DNA of 64,000 nucleotides from Bradyrhizobium sp. CCGUVB4N. GTDB taxonomy: Bacteria; Pseudomonadota; Alphaproteobacteria; Rhizobiales; Xanthobacteraceae. Within the stretch, counting starts at the first letter, position 1, and each line of letters starts with the position of its first letter. Shown piece by piece: positions 7,633 through 15,193 of the stretch. The stretch is from the NCBI RefSeq assembly GCF_024199945.1, contig NZ_JANADP010000001.1:7626001-7690000 (forward strand). Reading direction: 5' to 3'. The notes under the pieces were generated by a model. The model had not been told where the DNA came from and did no database searches. It saw nothing but the letters and a program-made list of their open reading frames with translations. Position numbers and translations under genes: made by a program.

Positions 7633-8421
7633 ATGCCGCAGGCCCCGCAAAAAGTCGCCCTCGTCACCGGAGCCGCACGCGGCATCGGGCTTGCGACTGC
7701 GAAGAAATTCCTGGCCGAGGGCTGGCGCGTGGTGCTGCTCGACATCGAGGGAGAGTTGCTCGGCGGGGCGGTCACCGAGATCGGACGCGGCGAGACGACG
7801 CTGGCGATCACCTGCGACGTATCCGATACGGCAGCCGTGGGCGCTGCGATGGCGGTGATCATGGACCGCTTCGGCCGCCTCGATGCGCTGGTCAACAATG
7901 CCGGCGTTGCCGTGTTTGCCCCCGTGCTCGAGACCAGCGATGCCGACTGGAACCGGATCATGGCGGTCAACCTCAACGGCCCGTTCCTCTGCACGAAGGC
8001 GGCCGCACCGCTGATGCGCGAGCAAGGCGGCGGCGCCATCGTCAACATCACCTCGATCTCGGCCGTGCGCGCCTCGACGCTGCGCTCGGCCTACGGCACC
8101 AGCAAGGCTGGACTTGCGCATCTCACCAAGCAGCTCGCGGTCGAGCTGGCCTCGCTCAACATCCGCGTCAATGCGGTGGCGCCAGGGCCGGTCGACACCG
8201 CGATGGCGAAGCAGGTGCACTCCAAGGAGATCCGCGCCGATTATCACGACGCCATCCCGCTCAACCGCTACGGCCTGGAGGAGGAACTCGCAGAAGCGAT
8301 CTTCTTCCTGTGCTCGGAGCGCGCGAGCTACATCACGGGCCAAATTTTGGCCGTCGATGGCGGCTTCGATGCGGCCGGCATCGGCCTGCCGACGCTGCGC
8401 GGCGAACGGCGGAACGGGTAG
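7633..8421 (+). CDS. SDR family NAD(P)-dependent oxidoreductase
   Basis: A 262-residue short-chain dehydrogenase. It has the cofactor motif TGAARGIG (about residues 12-19), the NNAG motif, catalytic Ser in SISAVRAS, and Tyr/Lys in YGTSKAG, then the usual PGPVDT loop and an ITGQILAVDGG C-terminus. An acidic residue after the second strand (LLDIEG) favours NAD over NADP. The substrate cannot be told. It is followed by an intergenic repeat and has no partner genes. Confidence 0.92.
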   Translation: MPQAPQKVALVTGAARGIGLATAKKFLAEGWRVVLLDIEGELLGGAVTEIGRGETTLAITCDVSDTAAVGAAMAVIMDRFGRLDALVNNAGVAVFAPVLETSDADWNRIMAVNLNGPFLCTKAAAPLMREQGGGAIVNITSISAVRASTLRSAYGTSKAGLAHLTKQLAVELASLNIRVNAVAPGPVDTAMAKQVHSKEIRADYHDAIPLNRYGLEEELAEAIFFLCSERASYITGQILAVDGGFDAAGIGLPTLRGERRNG

Positions 8422-8431
8422 GCACAAATCC

Positions 8432-8523
8432 CGTAGGGTGGGCAAAGCGCAGCGTGCCCACAATCTGAACAATTCGAGGTGACAATGGTGGGCACGGCGC
8501 TTGCGCACCTTTGCGCACCCTCC
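8432..8523. repeat. Intergenic palindromic repeat (GTAGGGTGGGCAAAGCG type)
   Basis: Begins CGTAGGGTGGGCAAAGCGCAG and ends CACCTTTGCGCACCCTCCG, so its outer ends are complementary, and the first half holds GTGGGCA...TGCCCAC. This layout matches a widespread Bradyrhizobium repeat. It separates the SDR gene from the next gene and encodes nothing. Confidence 0.7.
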
Positions 8524-8546
8524 GAGATTGAGTTTGTGGAGACGCC

Positions 8547-8975
8547 ATGCGACGCCTCGCCCTGTTCGCGATTTCGACAGCTTTGCTCGCTTCCGTTCCC
8601 GCCAAAGCCGAGATCCGCATCATCCAGAGCCCCGGCGGACAGGTCGGGCCATTCCTCGATCTGTTCGAGAAGGTGCGCGAGAGCGGCGACCGCGTGGTGA
8701 TCGACGGTCCCTGCCTGTCCGCCTGCACGCTGGTTCTCAGTATCGTGCCGGGCGAGCGCATCTGCGTCACCAAACGTGCCGTGCTTGGTTTCCACGCGGC
8801 GCGTTCGGTCGACCGGCGCGGACGCTTCTATGCCGAGCCGGAAGCATCCGAAGCCGTGCTTGCGGCCTATCCGGGTCCGGTTCGCGACTGGATCAGCCGT
8901 CACGGCGGCCTCACCTCGCGCCTGCTGTTGCTGAAGGGACGCGACCTCGCCGCGATCTATCCGCGTTGTCGATGA
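8547..8975 (+). CDS. Secreted Clp/crotonase-fold hypothetical protein
   Basis: A 142-residue protein with a signal peptide (MRRLALFAISTALLASVPAKA). The mature part resembles the small periplasmic proteins related to ClpP/SppA: a GGQVG loop followed by the DGPCLSACTLVL segment, in which the serine sits where the nucleophile of serine peptidases of this fold lies. A His in GFHAARS could be a second catalytic residue. Whether it is an active peptidase is open. Its start has a usable GGAGACGCC upstream. Confidence 0.75.
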   Translation: MRRLALFAISTALLASVPAKAEIRIIQSPGGQVGPFLDLFEKVRESGDRVVIDGPCLSACTLVLSIVPGERICVTKRAVLGFHAARSVDRRGRFYAEPEASEAVLAAYPGPVRDWISRHGGLTSRLLLLKGRDLAAIYPRCR

Positions 8976-9260
8976 CGTCGCGACGACGGGCGACGGTCTG
9001 ACCGCGATGAATCCCCTGCTGTCCGACGATTAGGCATCGGCCGGTGATTCCGGCCTTTGGAACGCGAAATCCGCTCAACTACGTCGCAATGCGTGCACAA
9101 TTTACGCGATTTCCCGCTTTCTCCTGGCGTTTATGATGATGGTGGCCAGACCGGGGCCGTCGCGCATCGCGATGACTGCGCGACCGTCACATCCCGGCAG
9201 CGGTCGCGGAATATAATGGTTCCACATTTTCAAGATCAGTCATTTTCAAATGGGACGCAT

Positions 9261-9605
9261 ATGGAGTCCATCGATTTTCGCTACCGCCTGTCGGATGAGG
9301 GGCGGATCGTCCTCGGCCCGCTGAGTTCGGAAGAAACCCGCGAATTCGAAGAGCTGACGCGGCGTGACCGCGAGGGCCTGATCGACCTGACCTCCGAACT
9401 GCGGCTGCTCGAGTTGTATGTGAAGTACATGGGCTCGGACGCCAAGGTTTCGCTCGTGCCATCGGAACCTGCGTCGCACGTGCGCGAGACGCCGCGGCGG
9501 CGAAAGCTCCCGCCACGTCACCAGGCGCGGCAACGCAATCTCGTGGTTCCCATGATCGTCGTGATGGGCATGAGCTTCATGCTGATCGCGCTGTTCATCA
9601 GCTGA
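9261..9605 (+). CDS. Small tail-anchored membrane protein
   Basis: A 114-residue protein. Residues 1-60 are charged and mostly helical (SEETREFEELTRRDREGLIDL), then comes a basic stretch (RRRKLPPRHQARQR), then a single hydrophobic C-terminal helix (LVVPMIVVMGMSFMLIALF). This is the layout of a tail-anchored inner-membrane protein with a cytoplasmic N-terminal domain. An in-frame ATG at 9216 could add 15 residues. The preceding 285 bases (8976-9260) hold no recognisable gene. No family is recognised. Confidence 0.65.
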   Translation: MESIDFRYRLSDEGRIVLGPLSSEETREFEELTRRDREGLIDLTSELRLLELYVKYMGSDAKVSLVPSEPASHVRETPRRRKLPPRHQARQRNLVVPMIVVMGMSFMLIALFIS

Positions 9606-9710
9606 TGCACGATGCTGCGTCCACAAGCTTCGCGTGAGCTACGTCACACTAAAGCCAAGGTTGAGCTGACATAGATAAACACGGCGACACCGATGTCCGC
9701 AGGGGAATTC

Positions 9711-9893
9711 ATGACAAGCATCAGCACCGACGGACCTGTCGATTCGCAAGCTCAGTCATCACTTCAGCGGAAAGGGAGCGATCAGGCCTTCACCCTGACG
9801 TTCCTTGTCACGAGCGCGGTCGCAACGGTCGGCTGGCTCTACGTGCTCGCACAGGGAGCCGTGGCCGTGGCGGGCTGGTTTTTCTCTCAGTAA
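9711..9893 (+). CDS. Small single-pass membrane protein
   Basis: A 60-residue protein with a polar N-terminal half and one long hydrophobic segment (TLTFLVTSAVATVGWLYVLA plus GAVAVAGWFF) that reaches the C-terminus. The ATG at 9711 is preferred because AGGGGA lies five bases upstream; an ATG at 9693 would add six residues. Its last seven bases overlap the end of a 31-residue peptide gene on the other strand. No family is recognised. Confidence 0.6.
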   Translation: MTSISTDGPVDSQAQSSLQRKGSDQAFTLTFLVTSAVATVGWLYVLAQGAVAVAGWFFSQ

Positions 9894-9982
9894 AAGAGAA
9901 TCTGCATCACCGGCGCGAGCTTCACGCTGGCGCAGATCAGCATTCCCCAAAGAGCAAAATTGATTTGTAGCGCCGCTGCCAT
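9887..9982 (-). CDS. 31-residue hydrophobic membrane peptide
   Basis: A very short frame, MAAALQINFALWGMLICASV then KLAPVMQILFY, almost wholly one transmembrane helix with a single Lys in the middle. It is supported by GGGAG seven bases before the ATG, a clear ribosome site. Its stop codon overlaps the stop of the plus-strand gene ending at 9893. Proteomics or ribosome profiling would be needed for proof, but the site and composition are hard to explain by chance. Confidence 0.55.
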   Translation of the reverse strand: MAAALQINFALWGMLICASVKLAPVMQILFY

Positions 9983-10264
9983 CGATCGCTCCCTTCCAAG
10001 TCACGCCCACCCTAATTTGTAGGTATTGTGAACAAACTTAGCGATTCGGACGCGAAGTTCACAGCCTAATCTTGCGCCAGTTGTTGTGCGATGCAATTCG
10101 CTTCGTGTCACAAACACGCTCGCGCGCTTTCGCAAAGTGAATCGCGCGCACGAATCTCCTTTCGGCCATGCCGGTGACGTCGTTTTCCCTCAAGTCCCGT
10201 GTACGCGTTGCGACGCAAAGTTTTTCACGCGAATTCGCGTGGTGTACCGCACGGAAGGCCCGGG

Positions 10265-10612
10265 ATGGCTCGACACATTCTCGTCTTGCTCAGTTTCTGC
10301 GCAGCGCTCGTGGGATGCGCAAGCGCGCCGGCGGCGGAGCGTCGTCCGATCGCATGGGACGGGCTCGGTCAGAATCCCAATCGTCCTGCTGTCACAAAAC
10401 GCCGCCTTGCCAATCACACGGCACCGGAGAGCGATCCCAATATTGAGCGGCAACGGGTGCTGGGCACGCTGCGTCCCTACTCCGACGCTTGGTGGGCGGT
10501 CCAGAGCGAGATCGAGGCCGAGAACGACAGGCAGCTCGGCTCGAAGCTCGTGATCTGCCGGAGCTGCGTGACGCAGCCGCCGGGTGAGGACGTGACCGGA
10601 TCGATCCGCTGA
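10265..10612 (+). CDS. Small lipoprotein
   Basis: A 115-residue protein with a lipoprotein signal peptide: MARHILVLLSFCAALVGC, where the lipobox LVGC places the acylated Cys at residue 18. The mature part is polar, with a conserved-looking RPYSDAWWAVQSEIEAENDRQL helix split around residues 75-95 and two cysteines (CRSC) near the end. The start at 10265 is chosen because it begins the signal peptide and has GGAAGG upstream. Role unknown, probably envelope-linked. Confidence 0.75.
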   Translation: MARHILVLLSFCAALVGCASAPAAERRPIAWDGLGQNPNRPAVTKRRLANHTAPESDPNIERQRVLGTLRPYSDAWWAVQSEIEAENDRQLGSKLVICRSCVTQPPGEDVTGSIR

Positions 10613-10619
10613 CGAGGGC

Positions 10620-10651
10620 GCTTCCTCTCTCAAGACATCGAGAGAGGAAGC
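10620..10651. terminator. Bidirectional hairpin between convergent genes
   Basis: CTTCCTCTCTC pairs with GAGAGAGGAAG, extended by one outer G-C pair to 12 base pairs, with the 8-base loop AAGACATC. It sits between the stops of the lipoprotein gene (10612) and the VOC gene (10683). There is no T-run, but the place and perfect stem fit transcription end or 3'-end protection for both genes. Confidence 0.6.
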
Positions 10652-10682
10652 CGCAGCTCGGGGAGGCAACGGAGCGTCGCGC

Positions 10683-11096
10683 TCACATTCCTTCGGCGGG
10701 GCAGTTCACCATCCAGGGAATGCCGAACTTGTCGACGCACATGCCGAAGCCCTTGGCCCAAAACGTCTTGGCGAAGGGCATGGTGACGGTTCCGCCGTCG
10801 GCGAGCGCGTTGAACTTGCGTTCGCCCTCCGCGGGGTCCGCAACGGTGATCGAGACCGCAAAGCCCTGCGGCTTGTGGTAGTGATCAGGCGGCGCATCGG
10901 AGGCCATCAGCACGTTCCCGCCGGGCAGCGACATCCGCGCATGCATGATCATCTTCTCTCGTCCGGGGGAAGGTTGCATATCGGCGGGCCCTTCGCTCGC
11001 GCGCATCATCATCTCGATCTTGCCGCCGAGCACCTTGGCGTAATGGTTGAACGCCGCTTCGCAGGTGTCCTGATAGAACAGATAGGGATTGAGCAT
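10683..11096 (-). CDS. VOC family protein, PhnB type
   Basis: A 137-residue protein of the vicinal-oxygen-chelate fold, PhnB-like subgroup. It has the typical start NPYLFYQDTCEAAFNHYAKVLGG and C-terminal WAKGFGMCVDKFGIPWMVN. Members are metal-binding or metal-free dimers and few have a proven reaction. It has a strong ribosome site (AGGAGAG) and lies 37 bases downstream of the SRPBCC gene, in line with the sigma factor and DGPF genes; that gene company is typical of ECF42 neighbourhoods. Confidence 0.88.
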   Translation of the reverse strand: MLNPYLFYQDTCEAAFNHYAKVLGGKIEMMMRASEGPADMQPSPGREKMIMHARMSLPGGNVLMASDAPPDHYHKPQGFAVSITVADPAEGERKFNALADGGTVTMPFAKTFWAKGFGMCVDKFGIPWMVNCPAEGM

Positions 11097-11133
11097 CGCT
11101 TCTCTCCTCTTTGCTTCTGGGCGGTGACTGGCG

Positions 11134-11670
11134 TTACTTCTCGGTGAGCTTCTTCAGGCTGGCGAGGCCGGCCTCGAAGTCCTTGCCGATCATGGTGTCC
11201 ATGTTGATGAAGACCTGCATCACCTTGGACATGAAGGGAGCCGGACCATACATCGCCCATGTGACCAGTGTGGCATCGCCTTGCGGCACAAAGGTGAACT
11301 CGGCGGTGTTGTGACCTTCGAAAGGCCGTTCGAAATCGAGCTTGATGCGGAGTTTCGACGGCGTGCTCGCCTCGAGGATCTCCATATGGCCGGCACCAAC
11401 ATTGTTGTTGCCATCCCAGGCATAGGTCGCGCCCTTCCCTTTCACAGTTCCCCCGTAGGTGCGCTTCATGGCGGGGTCGCGCCCTTCATAGGGCGACCAG
11501 CTGGTCCAGAAGTGGAAATCGGAGACGAGCGGATAGATCGCCTCGGCCGGCGCCTTCAGCGCGAGCGAGCGCTCGACACGGAACGTGTCGGGCTTTGTCG
11601 ATGCGAAGACGAGGACGCCCGCGATCCCTACCGCGAGCACGATGGCGACAATGGCAATGGCTTTCAGCAT
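11134..11670 (-). CDS. SRPBCC family protein with N-terminal membrane anchor
   Basis: A 178-residue protein. Residues 4-24 form a membrane helix or uncleaved signal (AIAIVAIVLAVGIAGVLVFA); the rest is a START/Bet v1-like (SRPBCC) domain beginning FRVERSLALKAPAEAIYPLVSD and ending with a long helix (KDFEAGLASLKKLTEK). Such domains form a hydrophobic cavity for lipids or small ligands. The ATG at 11670 has GGGAG seven bases upstream. It lies between the VOC gene and, across a repeat, the sigma factor gene. Confidence 0.85.
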   Translation of the reverse strand: MLKAIAIVAIVLAVGIAGVLVFASTKPDTFRVERSLALKAPAEAIYPLVSDFHFWTSWSPYEGRDPAMKRTYGGTVKGKGATYAWDGNNNVGAGHMEILEASTPSKLRIKLDFERPFEGHNTAEFTFVPQGDATLVTWAMYGPAPFMSKVMQVFINMDTMIGKDFEAGLASLKKLTEK

Positions 11671-11749
11671 GAATGACTCCCTGGATACGGGATTAAGACG
11701 AAGGGAGACGACGGCGGCCGACAATTGGGAACGAATAATTTGATTGGGT

Positions 11750-11830
11750 CGTTATGGCCGGGCTTGTCCCGGCCATCCACGTTCTTGGCGAAGAAAGACG
11801 TGGGTGCCCAGGTCAAGCCCGGGCATGACG
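11750..11830. repeat. REP-like long hairpin repeat, copy 2
   Basis: The left arm is identical to the element at 2413-2498 except one base, the right arm differs at three, and the central loop differs. It lies between the ECF sigma factor gene and the SRPBCC gene, where its hairpin may stop or protect part of the operon transcript. Confidence 0.75.
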
Positions 11831-11849
11831 CCGAGGAGAGAGTTGGCCG

Positions 11850-13151
11850 TCACTTCGCCTTGGCGCCCTGCCTGGCCCCGCCATTGGCTCCCTTCGGCTG
11901 GCTGTCCCGGATCAGCCGATCAATGTGCATGCGGATGTGGGCGGCCTCGGCCGAGGTGTTGGCCAGCGCGATGGCGCGGTCGAAGGCGACCCGGGCTTCG
12001 TCGTTACGGCCGAGCTGCATCAGGAAGGCGCCGCGCACGCCGTAGAAATGGAAATAATTGGCCAGCTTGGGCGCCAGCGGCTCGATCAGGTCGAGCGCGG
12101 CCTGCGGCCCGCGCACCTTGGAGACCGCGACCGCGCGGTTGAGCGTCACCACAGGCGAGGGCTGCACCACCTCGAGCGCGCCGTAAAGCAGGTCGATCTG
12201 GGTCCAGTCGGTCTCCTCCGGCGTCGCCGCGCGCGCATGCAATGCGGCGATCGCGGCCTGGATCTGGTAGGGCCCGCTGCGGCGATGGCGCATCGCCTTG
12301 TCGATCAGCGCGAGGCCCTCCGCGATCATGGTGCGGTTCCACAGCGAACGGTCCTGGTCGTCCAGGAGAATGAGCGAGCCGTCTTTTGCGAAGCGCGCCG
12401 CGCTGCGCGCGTGCTGCAACAGGATCAGCGCCGTCAGCCCCATGATCTCCGGCTCGCTCTGGAACAGGCGCAGCAACAACCGCGCCAGCCGGATCGCCTC
12501 CTCGCACAACGGCTTGCGAATCTCGGCGGTGTCGCCGCTCGCCGAATAGCCCTCGTTGAAGATCAGATAGATCATCGCAGCGACACCGGCGAGCCGCTCG
12601 GAGCGCTCGATCGCACCGGGCGTTTCGAACGGCGTCCCGGCCTCGGCGACCTTGGCCTTGGCGCGGGTGATGCGTTGCTCCATCGCCGCATCGGAGACCA
12701 GGAAAGCGCGCGCGATCTGCTTGACGGTCAGGCCTGACACGATGCGCAGCGCAAGCGCGATCTGCTGCGTCGCCGGCAGTTGCGGATGGCAGCAGATGAA
12801 CATCAGCCGCAAGATATCGTCGCGGTAGTGCGAGCCGTCGAGCCGCTCGGCGAGCGCGCCTTCGGCATCGTCGAGATCGGAGATCGCCTGGTCGTCCTCC
12901 GGCAGCGGCTGCTGCTTGCGGGTGCGGCGCACCTCGTCGATCGCGACGTTGCGGCCGACCATGATCAGCCAGGCCGCGGGATCGCGCGGAGGCCCGTTCT
13001 GCGGCCACGTCTTGAGCGCGCGCAGGCAGGCGTTCTGAAACGCCTCCTCGGCCGTATCGAGATCGCGGAAATAGCGGAGTAGCGCACCCACCGCCTGGGG
13101 TCGCGCCGAGGTCAGCGCGGTCTCGATCCAGGCGGTATCAGTGTCGCTCAC
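11850..13151 (-). CDS. ECF sigma factor, ECF42/COG4941 type with long C-terminal domain
   Basis: A 433-residue extracytoplasmic-function sigma factor. Region 2 is visible near residues 20-90 (LLRYFRDLDTAEEAFQNAC, DPAAWLIMVGRNVAIDEVRR) and region 4 near residues 125-165 (LALRIVSGLTVKQIARAFLV). The remaining 250 residues are the DUF6596/TPR-like extension typical of the ECF42 group, which has no anti-sigma factor and is encoded beside DGPF proteins. The GTG start overlaps the stop of the DGPF gene by four bases (GTGA), giving translational coupling. It probably drives its own operon and small-molecule-handling proteins nearby. Confidence 0.93.
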   Translation of the reverse strand: MSDTDTAWIETALTSARPQAVGALLRYFRDLDTAEEAFQNACLRALKTWPQNGPPRDPAAWLIMVGRNVAIDEVRRTRKQQPLPEDDQAISDLDDAEGALAERLDGSHYRDDILRLMFICCHPQLPATQQIALALRIVSGLTVKQIARAFLVSDAAMEQRITRAKAKVAEAGTPFETPGAIERSERLAGVAAMIYLIFNEGYSASGDTAEIRKPLCEEAIRLARLLLRLFQSEPEIMGLTALILLQHARSAARFAKDGSLILLDDQDRSLWNRTMIAEGLALIDKAMRHRRSGPYQIQAAIAALHARAATPEETDWTQIDLLYGALEVVQPSPVVTLNRAVAVSKVRGPQAALDLIEPLAPKLANYFHFYGVRGAFLMQLGRNDEARVAFDRAIALANTSAEAAHIRMHIDRLIRDSQPKGANGGARQGAKAK

Positions 13152-13516
13152 GCCGAAATTCCTCCGGGGCGGAATACGCCGACGGGCCGCACCTCATAGG
13201 CGCCGCCGGGGTTGGCAGCGCCCAGGTCGCGCGCGACGTCGAGCGCCTCGTCGAGGTTCTTGCAGTCGACGATGTAGAAGCCGAGCAGCTGCTCCTTGGT
13301 CTCGGCATAGGGGCCGTCGAGCACCAGCGGCGGGTCTTCCTTGCGCAAGGTTGCCGCCGCCGTGGTCGGCAGCAGCCGGGCCACCGGCCCGAGCCGGCCC
13401 TGCTGTGCGAGCTTCTCCTGCACCACGGCGAGCTTCTTCATCACGGCTTCGTCCTGGTCCTTGCTCCAGGAGCCGACGAAGTCCTCGTCGTGATAGCAAA
13501 GGATCGCATAAAGCAT
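13148..13516 (-). CDS. DGPF/YCII protein coupled to the sigma factor
   Basis: A 122-residue YCII-family protein with the signature LVLDGPYAETKEQLLGFYIV at about residues 66-85. The ATG at 13516 has GGGAAGG upstream; a GTG three codons earlier is possible. Its stop overlaps the sigma factor start, so the two are co-translated. In ECF42 systems DGPF proteins are the constant partner and have been proposed to feed or sense the signal; direct biochemical evidence is thin. Confidence 0.9.
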   Translation of the reverse strand: MLYAILCYHDEDFVGSWSKDQDEAVMKKLAVVQEKLAQQGRLGPVARLLPTTAAATLRKEDPPLVLDGPYAETKEQLLGFYIVDCKNLDEALDVARDLGAANPGGAYEVRPVGVFRPGGISA

Positions 13517-13659
13517 GGGCAGCACCTTCCCTGAACGCTTGTTTTAAAGACGATCCACTATGCCCCGCCCCGACAGGGCTGCGGAAAAAAACTGCAAGAA
13601 AAATCCGGCGGTTCATGCCAAGGAGGGCCTTCAAAAGCGGAACCCACGAGGCACTTCGA

Positions 13660-14625
13660 ATGACCAAAGGCACACTGGCCGTCCTGATCAACAGCACGCA
13701 GCAGAACTGGCTGCCGGAGCGCTGGAAGGCCCGGTTCGACGCGGTCTGCGGCGGCCGCCGCGTGGTGCTGCTGCCGGATGCCGGGCTCGATCCGGCCGAG
13801 GTGCACTATGCCGCGGTGTGGAAGCCGGTACCGGGTGACCTCGGCTCGTTTCCGAATCTGCGAGCCATCTTCAACCTCGGCGCCGGCGTCGATGCGCTGA
13901 TGGCCGACAAGAGCCTGCCCGGCGTGCCGCTGGTGCGCGTCGCCGTGCCCGACCTCACCAACCGCATGACCGAATATGTCGTGCTGCACGTGCTGATGCA
14001 CCACCGCCAGGAGCTTTACTTGCGCGACTCACAACGCGCAAAACGCTGGGAGCCGAAATATCAGTGGCCGGCGAGTGCGGTCACGGTCGGCGTCATGGGC
14101 CTGGGCACGCTCGGCGCCGACGCGGCCGACGTGCTGCGGCGGCTCGGCTTCCGCGTCGCCGGCTGGAGCCGCAGCCCGCGCACGATCGACGGCGTCGAAT
14201 GTTTCCACGGCACGGCTGGAATGGACGCGTTCCTGCGCAAGACCGACATCCTGGTGTCGCTGCTGCCGCTGACGCCGGATACGCACGGTATCCTCAACCG
14301 CGACGTCTTCACCAAGCTCAACCGCAACAGCCCGTTCGGTGCGCCCGTGCTGATCAATGCCGGCCGTGGCGGCCTGCAGAACGAAGCCGACATCCTGGCC
14401 TGCCTCGACGACGGCACGCTGGGCGCCGCCTCGCTCGACGTCTTCGTCCAGGAGCCGCAGCCGAAGGACAGCCGGTTCTGGACCCACCCCAAGGTGGTGC
14501 TGACCCCGCACAACGCGGCCGACACGGACGCGGACGCGATCTCGGCCTACGTCGCCGAACAGATCGCAAGGTTCGAGGCGGGTGACGCGCTGGAGAACGT
14601 GGTGGATCGCGGGCGGGGGTATTAG
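13660..14625 (+). CDS. D-2-hydroxyacid dehydrogenase, GhrA-like
   Basis: A 321-residue NAD(P)H-dependent reductase likely to act on glyoxylate or hydroxypyruvate. The Rossmann motif is GVMGLGTLGADAAD (about residues 145-158); catalytic Arg is in INAGRGGL, Glu in FVQEPQP and His in TPHNAA. The arrangement and length match the GhrA group. The open frame runs far upstream, but ATG 13660 has CGAGG nearby and begins the domain (TLAVLINST). It is divergent from the DGPF-sigma operon and followed by a repeat. Confidence 0.9.
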   Translation: MTKGTLAVLINSTQQNWLPERWKARFDAVCGGRRVVLLPDAGLDPAEVHYAAVWKPVPGDLGSFPNLRAIFNLGAGVDALMADKSLPGVPLVRVAVPDLTNRMTEYVVLHVLMHHRQELYLRDSQRAKRWEPKYQWPASAVTVGVMGLGTLGADAADVLRRLGFRVAGWSRSPRTIDGVECFHGTAGMDAFLRKTDILVSLLPLTPDTHGILNRDVFTKLNRNSPFGAPVLINAGRGGLQNEADILACLDDGTLGAASLDVFVQEPQPKDSRFWTHPKVVLTPHNAADTDADAISAYVAEQIARFEAGDALENVVDRGRGY

Positions 14626-14668
14626 GGCTCGATCCGCCTGGAAGAGGCAGCTTCGCGTCTCACACGCA

Positions 14669-14704
14669 TTGCCGTCCCCGCGAACGCGGGGACCCATACC
14701 GCGG
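14669..14704. repeat. Short palindromic repeat (GTCCCCGCG-AA-CGCGGGGAC)
   Basis: A perfect 9-base-pair hairpin at 14674-14693 with a two-base loop, followed by CCATACCGCGG. I recognise the phrase as a common dispersed intergenic element in Bradyrhizobium. It lies between the convergent dehydrogenase and Rieske genes and may also end transcription. Confidence 0.6.
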
Positions 14705-14779
14705 AATCCATCGATCACGGCCGGTCGCAGTACCGAACGACGAGTCTTCGCCTAACCTCACTCGACGCGCTCCGGCTTC

Positions 14780-15193
14780 CTAGAAATCGACGACGACATA
14801 AGCGTCCTCGACCGTGACGGGATATCGCTCCGCCACATAGGGTCCCATCACGAGGTCGGAACCGGCTTCTAGCTTCACCTCGAAGCTGCGCACCTTGGTC
14901 CGGCGCGGATCGCACCAGGATTGGCCGGTCGCCATGTCGAATTCCCAACCGTGCCAGGGACAGCGCAAGAACTCACCCCGGCGTTCCAGGCGATAGTCGC
15001 CCGGGCCGGACGACTGGCTGAGGCCGGTGACCACGCCAGAGCAGATCGCGGCCCCACCGTGCGGACAGCGGTTGAGCAGCGCATGCAGGCGCCCCTCGAC
15101 ATTGAACACACCAATCTCGCGCCCGTCGACGACGACGACCTTGCGCGCACCGGGCGGCAGCTCGGCTGCCGGGCAGACCACATGGCGGCTCAT
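14780..15193 (-). CDS. Rieske [2Fe-2S] protein
   Basis: A 137-residue soluble Rieske protein. The cluster ligands are C43-P-H45 and C78-P-W-H81 (CPHGG and CPWHGWEF). The 32 residues between the two motifs are more than the usual 15-17, so an extra loop is inserted. It could serve as electron carrier for a ring-hydroxylating oxygenase, but no oxygenase gene is present. Its start overlaps the stop of the amidohydrolase gene by four bases (ATGA), making it the last gene of the operon that begins with the MFS transporter. Confidence 0.9.
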   Translation of the reverse strand: MSRHVVCPAAELPPGARKVVVVDGREIGVFNVEGRLHALLNRCPHGGAAICSGVVTGLSQSSGPGDYRLERRGEFLRCPWHGWEFDMATGQSWCDPRRTKVRSFEVKLEAGSDLVMGPYVAERYPVTVEDAYVVVDF

